Assembly (NCBI GenBank): GCA_003483745.1
Contig: DMYD01000020.1
Coordinates: 1-10,379 of the forward strand
DNA from: Roseburia sp.
GTDB taxonomy: Bacteria; Bacillota; Clostridia; Lachnospirales; Lachnospiraceae
DNA: 10,379 nucleotides
Direction of reading: 5' to 3'
A program made the translations under genes and the position numbers. This document shows positions 1 through 5,096 of the stretch, piece after piece (positions within the stretch are counted from its first letter, which is position 1; the number at the start of each line of letters is the position of its first letter). The notes under the pieces were generated by a model, which did not search any database, was not told where the DNA came from, and saw only the letters and a program-made list of their open reading frames with translations.

Positions 1-46
1 CAGGCACTGAAGGATCTGCAGACCGTTGTGGATATCAAAACGCTTG

Positions 47-119
47 GAGATCTTAGCTCAGCTGGGAGAGCATCTGCCTTACAAGCAGAGGGTCATAGGT
101 TCGAGCCCTATAGGTCCCA
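47..119 (+). tRNA. tRNA-Val (anticodon UAC)
   Basis: A cloverleaf can be drawn by eye. The D-stem is GCTC 56-59 with GAGC 68-71. The anticodon stem is TCTGC 73-77 with GCAGA 85-89, around the loop CTTACAA, which gives anticodon TAC at 80-82. The T-arm is ATAGG-TTCGAGC-CCTAT at 95-111, and the discriminator is A119. The CCA end is not encoded, so it must be added by a nucleotidyltransferase. One oddity is that acceptor position 2 is A48 facing C117, an A-C mismatch, while the other six acceptor pairs form. It is the first of three tRNA genes. No clear promoter is visible in bases 1-46, so transcription may start left of the window. A small hairpin (ATGAG 124-128 with CTCAT 134-138) lies in the spacer to the next tRNA. 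Confidence 0.95.
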
Positions 120-141
120 TTTGATGAGTTTATCTCATTAT

Positions 142-225
142 GCCGGCGTGGCGGAACTGGCAGACGCGCAGGACTTAAAATCCTGTTGTAGAAATACAGT
201 ACCGGTTCGATTCCGGTCGCCGGCA
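142..225 (+). tRNA. tRNA-Leu (anticodon UAA)
   Basis: This is a class II tRNA with a long variable arm. The acceptor GCCGGCG 142-148 pairs fully with CGCCGGC 218-224. The anticodon stem is CAGGA 169-173 with TCCTG 181-185, and the loop CTTAAAA gives anticodon TAA at 176-178. The variable arm is TGTA-gaaa-TACA, about 187-198. The T-arm is ACCGG-TTCGATT-CCGGT at 201-217. The discriminator is A225, as expected for leucine tRNAs, and CCA is not encoded. The spacer that follows contains a short hairpin (TGTAT 227-231 with ATACA 237-241), possibly a processing signal. It is the middle gene of the three-tRNA transcript. Confidence 0.96.
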
Positions 226-259
226 TTGTATCTGGAATACAGGTACAAAAATTAAATAT

Positions 260-333
260 GTGTGCGTAGCTCAGCTGGATAGAGCACTTGGCTACGGACC
301 AAGGTGTCGGGGGTTCGAATCCTCTCGCGCACG
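260..333 (+). tRNA. tRNA-Arg (anticodon ACG)
   Basis: The acceptor GTGTGCG 260-266 pairs with CGCGCAC 326-332 with one T-G wobble. The D-stem is GCTC 269-272 with GAGC 282-285. The anticodon stem is CTTGG 287-291 with CCAAG 299-303, around CTACGGA, giving anticodon ACG at 294-296. The first anticodon base is normally deaminated to inosine by TadA so that it reads CGU, CGC and CGA. The T-arm is GGGGG-TTCGAAT-CCTCT at 309-325, with two G-T wobbles, and the discriminator is G333. No CCA is encoded. It is the last tRNA of the group and is followed 7 nt later by a terminator hairpin. Confidence 0.96.
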
Positions 334-340
334 TATAGAA

Positions 341-371
341 AGAGACATGATAGTATCGTGTCTCTTTTTTT
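341..371 (+). terminator. intrinsic terminator of the tRNA group
   Basis: The arms AGAGACATGAT 341-351 and ATCGTGTCTCT 355-365 form an 11-bp stem with one G-T wobble around the loop AGT. A run of seven T (365-371) follows directly. This is a textbook Rho-independent terminator and ends the tRNA-Val/Leu/Arg transcript. The 395 bases from here to coaBC carry no protein gene that I can support. Confidence 0.92.
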
Positions 372-378
372 ATTCATA

Positions 379-553
379 AGATTCGGGTGTCAAAAGGTGT
401 CTCTTAAATTTTTGATTGGCAAATTGCACAAAACACTGCGCATCGACAGGCAAACTAAGATTTTCTAATTTTCTCCCCAAGTCACAAAACAGTTTCTGCT
501 TTGTGCAATTTGCCAGCCACTAAATTAAAATCCACCTTTTGACACCCGAATCT
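379..553. mobile_element. MITE-like element, about 175 bp, no coding capacity
   Basis: The ends are a perfect 21-bp inverted repeat: 379-399 (begins AGATTCGGG) and 533-553 (ends CCCGAATCT). A second perfect 16-bp inverted repeat lies inside: 417-432 (TGGCAAATTGCACAAA) and 500-515. The two segments between outer and inner repeats are each 17 nt and partly complementary, so each half is a symmetric arm of about 54 nt around a 67-nt core. The element is flanked by the same pentamer TCATA at 374-378 and 554-558, which looks like a target-site duplication. The exact edge is slightly ambiguous, because the octamer TTCATAAG also occurs at 373-380 and 553-560 and overlaps the repeat ends. No reading frame inside looks coding. 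Small size, long terminal repeats, flank duplication and position between a terminator and a promoter fit a non-autonomous MITE. The transposase family is not known to me. An extended hairpin acting in RNA is the alternative. Confidence 0.72.
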
Positions 554-595
554 TCATAAGAAACTACGTCTGCAGAAATGAGTTAGCCTTAAACA

Positions 596-633
596 GCACT
601 GCCCGAGTGTGAAAGAGTTGCTTGTAACTCTTT
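596..633 (+). other. two consecutive hairpins upstream of coaBC
   Basis: A short hairpin (GCACT 596-600 with AGTGT 606-610, one wobble) is followed at once by a better one: AAAGAGTT 612-619 pairs with AACTCTTT 626-633 in eight perfect pairs, plus a G-T pair, leaving the loop CTTG. The T-content after the second hairpin is weak (TTTATTATGC), so it is at best a poor terminator. A third weak hairpin (GCAA 639-642 with TTGC 650-653) follows. These could be a structured leader if transcription begins upstream, or simply a boundary element. No riboswitch class is recognisable. Confidence 0.4.
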
Positions 634-649
634 ATTATGCAATCTTTTG

Positions 650-678
650 TTGCGAAATATATAAAAACAGTATAAAAT
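650..678 (+). promoter_or_regulatory. candidate sigma-A promoter for coaBC
   Basis: TTGCGA at 650-655 is a fair -35 hexamer (TTGACA consensus). It is followed, with a 17-bp spacer, by TAAAAT at 673-678 as the -10 (TATAAT consensus). The region is very AT-rich. A start near 685 would give a leader of about 45 nt ending in a strong Shine-Dalgarno AGGAGG (716-721), eight bases before the ATG of coaBC. The assignment is by eye only, and AT-rich DNA yields such matches by chance. Confidence 0.45.
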
Positions 679-729
679 AATTTAAAAAAGCATCGTATCG
701 TAAAAGAACGAGAGCAGGAGGAAAATAGA

Positions 730-1929
730 ATGCTTCAGGGAAAGACAGTACTTCTTGGCGTGACCGGCGGGATTGCGGCATACAAGATGCCGAATGTGGC
801 ACGGATGTTAAAGAAAATGCATTGTAATGTGCATGTCCTGATGACACAGAATGCAACGAATTTTATTACTGCAACGACATTTGAAACATTGACCGGCAAT
901 AAATGTCTGATAGATACATTTGACCGTAATTTTGAATTTTCAGTGGAACATGTTGCGTTGGCAAAACAGGCAGATCTGGTGTTACTTGCCCCCACAACTG
1001 CAAATGTGATCGGTAAGATTGCAAATGGGATTGCGGATGATATGCTGACTACGACAGTGATGGCATGTACTTGTAAAGTCTTGGTTGCACCGGCGATGAA
1101 TCATAATATGTATCACAATTCGATCGTGCAGGAGAATCTGGAAAAACTGAAGCGGCACGGATATGAAATTATAAATCCGGTATGTGGCATGCTTGCAAAT
1201 GGCGATACCGGGGATGGAAAACTTCCGTCCGAAGAAACATTAGTCGAGTATATTTTGCGGGAACTTGCTTTCGAGAAGGATATGCAGGGACTGAAAGTAC
1301 TGGTAACAGCAGGACCGACACAGGAAGCAATCGATCCGGTACGTTTTATATCAAATCATTCTACTGGAAAGATGGGGTATGCTATAGCAAAGAATGCAAT
1401 GCTGCGTGGTGCAGATGTGACACTTGTGACAGGAAAAACTGCATTAGAACCGCCAATGTTTGTAAAAACGGTTTCCGTGACATCTGCAAAGGATATGTAT
1501 CAGGCGGTCACAGAACGTGCAAAAGAACAGGATATCATCGTAAAGGCAGCGGCGGTAGCAGATTATACGCCGGTACATACTGCAGATGAAAAGATCAAAA
1601 AATCAGAAGGCGAGTTATCACTTGCACTGGAAAAGACAACAGATATTCTTGCAGAACTTGGAAAAAATAAAGGTAATACGGTTTTATGCGGATTTTCTAT
1701 GGAGACAGAGCATATGCTGGAAAATTCCAGGGCAAAACGCAAAAAAAAGAACCTGGACATGATCGCTGCGAATAACTTAAAACAGCAGGGAGCTGGATTT
1801 GCCGGTGATACCAATGTGCTGACACTGATCACAGAAAGCTGGGAAAAGGAGCTGGCACTTATGAGTAAGGATGAAGCGGCGAAGTGTCTATTAGATGAAT
1901 TGTTAGAAATCAAAAAACACAAAAAATGA
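730..1929 (+). CDS. coaBC: bifunctional phosphopantothenoylcysteine decarboxylase / phosphopantothenate-cysteine ligase
   Basis: This enzyme carries out two consecutive steps of coenzyme A synthesis in the cytoplasm. The CoaB domain joins cysteine to 4'-phosphopantothenate using CTP, and the FMN-dependent CoaC domain decarboxylates the product to 4'-phosphopantetheine. The 399 residues match the usual length of the fusion. The N-terminal flavoprotein domain (about 1-180) shows GVTGGIAAYK (10-19), the catalytic-type His74 in SVEHVALA, PAMNHNMY (121-128) and the active-site Cys152 in NPVCGMLANGDTGDGK. The CoaB half (about 187-395) shows VTAGPTQEAIDPVRFISN with Asn209, then STGKMG (211-216), AAAVADY (273-279), the KIKK lysines (288-291) and NLDMIAANN (341-349). 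The start is fixed by AGGAGG at 716-721. The gene probably has its own promoter and may be cotranscribed with the next gene, since no terminator is seen in the 57-bp gap. Confidence 0.97.
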   Translation: MLQGKTVLLGVTGGIAAYKMPNVARMLKKMHCNVHVLMTQNATNFITATTFETLTGNKCLIDTFDRNFEFSVEHVALAKQADLVLLAPTTANVIGKIANGIADDMLTTTVMACTCKVLVAPAMNHNMYHNSIVQENLEKLKRHGYEIINPVCGMLANGDTGDGKLPSEETLVEYILRELAFEKDMQGLKVLVTAGPTQEAIDPVRFISNHSTGKMGYAIAKNAMLRGADVTLVTGKTALEPPMFVKTVSVTSAKDMYQAVTERAKEQDIIVKAAAVADYTPVHTADEKIKKSEGELSLALEKTTDILAELGKNKGNTVLCGFSMETEHMLENSRAKRKKKNLDMIAANNLKQQGAGFAGDTNVLTLITESWEKELALMSKDEAAKCLLDELLEIKKHKK

Positions 1930-1986
1930 TGATGGCATAAAATAAAAAAGTGTTGCAGTATGAAAAGCTGACAGGAGACAGGCTAT

Positions 1987-4281
1987 ATGGAAACAATTAA
2001 AGTACAGAAAAATCAGATAATTGCAAAACAAAAAGAAAAAGTAAAAGCATGGTATTTAATTTTAGAGGGCTCGGTTGTACAGAGAAATTCCTATGCGAGG
2101 ATTGTCTTGAACAAAGACAGCGTGATCGGCGTCTCGGAGAAAGACAGATTTTTGTGCGATTATATTGCGAGAGAAGATTCTGTGCTTGCAGTTTTTCCAT
2201 ATAATACGGCAGATGATCTGATCAATGCATTAAATGGGCAGGAAAGTATGAGAGGTACGCTCCTTCGCGCCGCATTAAAACAGCGGCAGATGCTGCTTGA
2301 GATGTATGCCGGTTTTAAAAATCTGGTAAGACAGTTCCATACATTTGTGGAAACAGAATATAATGATTATACAATGCTTTGCAGTCAGATGCGTATAGAT
2401 GGACAGAGTTTTCCGAGGATGGACAACTTTAAACCGCTTGACATGGTACATATGGCAGAAAACTGGGAAGTCAACAATAGTACGAGCCTTACCAAAAAAG
2501 GATATCTTGATGAATACATAAGACTCATGCAAAAAGATGACAGTCTTTGTATCGGAGCGATTATGGAAGCTTCCTATCAGACAAGGCGTGTTATGCAGGG
2601 AATTATCGAGATGGTTGATTATTTGAAATATAACCAGGATATTCTGTTGTCGGAATCTGAAAATGATTTATTCCATCTTTATTTTGAACTGGTAATTCAG
2701 GCAGAAATGAATCATTATGATGTCACACCATTAAAAGAACGCATGGATAAAATTGCAGAAGTTATCCGCAAATTAAATATTTATGATGATAAACTGGTAT
2801 CTTATCGTCTGAATGAGTACAAAAATCATGACTTTACCCAGTATGCGATCGATGAGTTTACAACACCGGGAGAAGACGATAATGCTTCCGATGATGAATG
2901 GGATGAGGAGGAAGAAGAATCAGAAGACTGCTTAGAGCATATCTTAACCTATGCCGGATATACGCCGGAGCGGATCGGGGATATGCGTAATCTGATTCAG
3001 AAGTACAGGGATCTTCCGGATATGCTTTCCACGGATGCAGAAGTATTCCAGCTTAGAAAGCAGCTTTCACAGGTATTTTATGATGCATATTATAAAGTAT
3101 TTATGAACGTGATGAAAGATGATGACGAACCGACACCGATCATAGAGATGTTTTTGAATTTTGGTTTTATGGATGTACAGATGGTAGGGGAGGACAATGC
3201 CAATATCTTATACGATCTGACAGAACATTTAGAACTTTGCAATTCGGATCATATTTTTACTATTTTTGAGTGGTTAAAAACGATTTATAATGGTCAGAAC
3301 GAGCCGTCAAAGAATGAATTTGATCTGGATTATACAGGTTATCTGGCCGAATTGAAAAAGACCGGAAAAGTAAACGAAAAGCAGATGCGTGAGTATGCAA
3401 ATAATCGTGATATGAAGGTCAAATTCGAAATACAGAATATGTTTACTTCCGGAAACCGTGTTACTTATGGCAGGGTTTCGACATTCTGTCCGATTCTTGG
3501 GGAGAATGACCTGATCAATTCCGTTGATAAGATGCTTGTCACCGCACAGAAGATAGAAGATGCCATGAATAAAGTACGGAAGGTTGATTTTTCCGTATTT
3601 TACAGGGGCGTTGTATTTTCTGATCCGGATAAGGGAATTAATCGCGAGGAGATCATGAAAGAAGTACTTCCGAACATTATTCTGATGCCGAATGCCGGAA
3701 CAAGAGCCATGATGTGGCAGGAGACTGCGGGGGTAAGACGTGATACACCGGCGAGATATATGTTCCCTATTTTTACAGCGGTTGATCTCGATGATATGAT
3801 GGTTGAAACGACCGGACGTTACCGCTGGGAGATCTGTCGTAAGATTCAGGGTGTACATTGGAATGATATCCGTGATAAATCCCTGACAGCAGAGTATTGT
3901 GATTATATCCAGTTTTATAAGAAAAATCATGATCTTTCGACTGAGGCAAAAGAGAAAATAAAAAGTGCATTGCTTCGTGGAAAAAATAATTATCGTGAGG
4001 TGTTTGTAAAAGATTATCAGAACTGGATCAAATATGAATCCAAAGGAAGTTTTCGTTTAAATAAGGTTTCAAGAGAGATCCTTGTGACATACTGTCCGTT
4101 TTCAAAAGAGATCAGAGAAGAGTTAAAGTCTAATCCGATGTATCAGAATGCATGGCAGAGATATGATATTTTAATGACGAAAAAGATTCAGCGCATCCAT
4201 GGAGTCTATGATAAATATCAGAAGGCTGGCGGTAAGATCACAGATGAACTGAAAGACAATTTAGAATATTATATGATGTAA
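1987..4281 (+). CDS. 764-residue protein with degenerate cyclic-nucleotide-binding-like N-terminus, function unknown
   Basis: I do not recognise a named family for the whole protein. Residues about 1-85 resemble the beta-roll of cNMP-binding (CRP-type) domains: YLILEGSVVQRN (23-34), VLNKDSVIGVSE (40-51), then DYIAREDSVLAVFPY (58-72). The phosphate-binding cassette with its Arg-Ser/Thr signature is not visible, so ligand binding is doubtful. No helix-turn-helix is recognised behind it. The rest looks soluble and helical. A strongly acidic linker (about 296-314, including DDEWDEEEEESED) divides it. The C-terminal third (about 535-745) has motif-like character: MPNAGTRAMMWQE (567-579), GVRRDTPARYMFP (582-594), GRYRWEICRKIQG (610-622) and RLNKVSREI (690-698). 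No signal peptide, membrane segment or classical catalytic motif is evident. AGGAGA at 1973-1978, eight bases before the ATG, supports the start. The gene lies 57 bp after coaBC without an obvious terminator between. A signalling or scaffold role is a guess only. Confidence 0.85.
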   Translation: METIKVQKNQIIAKQKEKVKAWYLILEGSVVQRNSYARIVLNKDSVIGVSEKDRFLCDYIAREDSVLAVFPYNTADDLINALNGQESMRGTLLRAALKQRQMLLEMYAGFKNLVRQFHTFVETEYNDYTMLCSQMRIDGQSFPRMDNFKPLDMVHMAENWEVNNSTSLTKKGYLDEYIRLMQKDDSLCIGAIMEASYQTRRVMQGIIEMVDYLKYNQDILLSESENDLFHLYFELVIQAEMNHYDVTPLKERMDKIAEVIRKLNIYDDKLVSYRLNEYKNHDFTQYAIDEFTTPGEDDNASDDEWDEEEEESEDCLEHILTYAGYTPERIGDMRNLIQKYRDLPDMLSTDAEVFQLRKQLSQVFYDAYYKVFMNVMKDDDEPTPIIEMFLNFGFMDVQMVGEDNANILYDLTEHLELCNSDHIFTIFEWLKTIYNGQNEPSKNEFDLDYTGYLAELKKTGKVNEKQMREYANNRDMKVKFEIQNMFTSGNRVTYGRVSTFCPILGENDLINSVDKMLVTAQKIEDAMNKVRKVDFSVFYRGVVFSDPDKGINREEIMKEVLPNIILMPNAGTRAMMWQETAGVRRDTPARYMFPIFTAVDLDDMMVETTGRYRWEICRKIQGVHWNDIRDKSLTAEYCDYIQFYKKNHDLSTEAKEKIKSALLRGKNNYREVFVKDYQNWIKYESKGSFRLNKVSREILVTYCPFSKEIREELKSNPMYQNAWQRYDILMTKKIQRIHGVYDKYQKAGGKITDELKDNLEYYMM

Positions 4282-4327
4282 TTGTATGTATAATTTAAAG
4301 AATTTCTTCCCATAATATTCTTGCAAT

Positions 4328-4410
4328 AAAAGTTTCATGTAGTAAAAGTTCCATGTAATTAAAATTGCATGGAACCAAGAATTGCATGTAAACGAAATTG
4401 TAGTAAACAA
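4328..4410. repeat. degenerate tandem repeats of about 17 nt with a nested palindrome
   Basis: Five units follow head to tail with a period of 16-17 nt, starting at about 4328, 4344, 4361, 4378 and 4395. They share a core like AAAAGTTCCATGTA or AAAATTGCATG, and the last unit is poorly preserved. Across units two and three, GTTCCATGTAAT 4348-4359 is complementary to the segment ending in GCATGGAAC at 4375, with one T-G pair, making a near-perfect 12-bp hairpin with the loop TAAA. No T-run follows, so it is not a terminator. It lies between the 764-residue gene and the small gene and may be a leader or a cluster of protein-binding sites. Confidence 0.5.
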
Positions 4411-4441
4411 GGCGCAAAATTGCACCGGAATGGAGGAAGAA

Positions 4442-4621
4442 ATGGCAAAGAACGCAGACAATACAAACAGTGGTTCTAATTGCAGAAACAGTTATGAGGA
4501 CAGCTATGAGAATAGCTATGAGCAGAACAGCTCAAAAAACAAGTCTTCCAATAAGACAACAAACAACAACGGACAGAACAAGTCCGGACAGAACAGCACA
4601 GGTTCTAACGTATCTAAATAA
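4442..4621 (+). CDS. small Asn/Ser/Lys-rich hypothetical protein, 59 residues
   Basis: The start at 4442 is preferred because GGAGGA (4432-4437) stands four bases before it. An in-frame upstream ATG at 4382 would add 20 residues but lacks a Shine-Dalgarno and lies in the repeat region. The protein is hydrophilic and low in complexity, with almost no hydrophobic residues. Its middle holds three consecutive (N/D)SYE units encoded by an imperfect 12-nt repeat (4487-4522), and its end repeats GQN(K)S. Such composition suggests an intrinsically disordered protein. Gamma-type small acid-soluble spore proteins are also Asn/Gln/Ser-rich, but I see no specific SASP signature, so this is only a resemblance. 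It could also be a surface-associated or stress-related peptide. The clean ribosome-binding site and the terminator downstream favour a real gene. Confidence 0.65.
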   Translation: MAKNADNTNSGSNCRNSYEDSYENSYEQNSSKNKSSNKTTNNNGQNKSGQNSTGSNVSK

Positions 4622-4644
4622 GAACATGGATACCGAAAACTGCA

Positions 4645-4650
4645 TATAAT
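4645..4650 (+). promoter_or_regulatory. possible -10 element upstream of the rhodanese gene
   Basis: A perfect TATAAT hexamer lies at 4645-4650, shortly after the stop of the small gene. There is a TG at 4641-4642 that nearly fits an extended -10, but no convincing -35 is found 16-18 bp upstream. If used, the transcript would begin near 4657 and pass through the terminator-like hairpin at 4676-4710 before reaching the rhodanese gene. Confidence 0.35.
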
Positions 4651-4675
4651 GTAAGGAAAAAACATTAGCAGAAGA

Positions 4676-4710
4676 ACAGATTACAGGGCAGCGCTTTGTA
4701 ATCTGTTTTT
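4676..4710 (+). terminator. intrinsic terminator or attenuator before the rhodanese gene
   Basis: ACAGATTACA 4676-4685 pairs perfectly with TGTAATCTGT 4697-4706, leaving an 11-nt loop, and T4706-T4710 form the U-tract. It ends transcription from the small Asn/Ser-rich gene. It stands only four bases before the Shine-Dalgarno CGGAGG of the next gene, so any transcript started upstream must read through it. This is compatible with attenuation, though simple partial termination is also possible. Confidence 0.82.
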
Positions 4711-4724
4711 ATTTCGGAGGAACT

Positions 4725-5030
4725 ATGTCTTTTATTACCATTCATCCACGCGAGATGGAACAGATTATTTTAAATAAGCATGCTCTGGTATTGGATGTCA
4801 GGGAACGGGAAGCTTATCGGGAAGAGCATTATAAGGGCGCATATTGCTGTCCATATGAGGAAATCAACAGATGGATGCGGCATTTTAACAGAAACAGAAC
4901 GCTGGTAGTTTATTGTGAATATGGCAGTACGAGCCTTTTGGCAGCAAGGCAGCTCTCAAAATGTGGTTATGAGGTGTATACGGTTGTTGGTGGAATGCAG
5001 GCAATCAGACGATATAATGGTTATGATTAA
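4725..5030 (+). CDS. single-domain rhodanese-like protein
   Basis: The 101 residues form one rhodanese homology domain, the usual size of free-standing versions. These proteins carry sulfane sulfur as a persulfide on an active-site cysteine and are typically cytoplasmic. Visible signatures are LVLDVREREAY (21-31, the CH2A-like DVRE motif), HYKGAYCCPYEEI (35-47), the catalytic loop VVYCEYGSTS with Cys64 (61-70), and the closing GYEVYTVVGGMQA (81-93). In the usual loop pattern CxxGxRS, the Arg is replaced by Thr69, which may change substrate preference. No signal peptide is present. The start is supported by CGGAGG at 4715-4720 five bases upstream. The gene is not obviously in an operon: a terminator hairpin precedes it and a promoter follows directly. 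The physiological sulfur acceptor cannot be told from sequence. Confidence 0.92.
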   Translation: MSFITIHPREMEQIILNKHALVLDVREREAYREEHYKGAYCCPYEEINRWMRHFNRNRTLVVYCEYGSTSLLAARQLSKCGYEVYTVVGGMQAIRRYNGYD

Positions 5031-5032
5031 CA

Positions 5033-5061
5033 TTGACAGGGTATTTTAGAACGGATAATAT
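5033..5061 (+). promoter_or_regulatory. candidate sigma-A promoter of the methyltransferase operon
   Basis: A perfect -35 TTGACA stands at 5033-5038, two bases after the rhodanese stop codon. The -10 is either GATAAT 5054-5059 (15-bp spacer, better hexamer) or TAATAT 5056-5061 (17-bp spacer). The leader of about 30 nt ends in AAGGAG at 5086-5091 before the ATG at 5097. It would drive the five genes from 5097 to 10210. Confidence 0.6.
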
Positions 5062-5096
5062 AGTACTAAGGTAAAAGAAACAGTTAAGGAGAATTC

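Noticed and set aside
28..255. A 75-codon open frame across tRNA-Val and tRNA-Leu
   Set aside because: It is the translation of tRNA genes; phrases like SSAGRAS and GVAELADAQDLKSC are classic artefacts of reading tRNA sequence as protein.
612..633. The hairpin loop TGCTTGTAA (619-627) is exactly complementary to nine bases of the tRNA-Val anticodon loop and stem (79-87), suggesting a T-box-like valine sensor before coaBC, whose substrate derives from the valine precursor ketoisovalerate
   Set aside because: No T-box sequence, specifier stem I or antiterminator is present, and a nine-base match between two short regions can occur by chance. A covariance search for T-box elements would settle it.
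334..729. CRISPR repeat or small phage remnant in the gene-free stretch
   Set aside because: There are only paired inverted repeats, not regularly spaced direct repeats with unique spacers, and no integrase or cas-like frame is present.
1738..1750. A run of eight A in coaBC as a programmed frameshift or slippage site
   Set aside because: The frame stays open with all family motifs on both sides, no stimulatory stem is visible, and the run simply encodes lysines.
3307..3930. Long 207-codon open frame on the minus strand inside the 764-residue gene
   Set aside because: It lies wholly within a well-formed gene with its own ribosome-binding site, has no convincing start signal and an unnatural composition rich in Ile, His and Cys. 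It is a shadow frame.
4382..4441. An upstream ATG adding 20 residues to the small Asn/Ser-rich protein
   Set aside because: No Shine-Dalgarno precedes 4382, the segment overlaps the repeat region, and GGAGGA at 4432-4437 points to the ATG at 4442.
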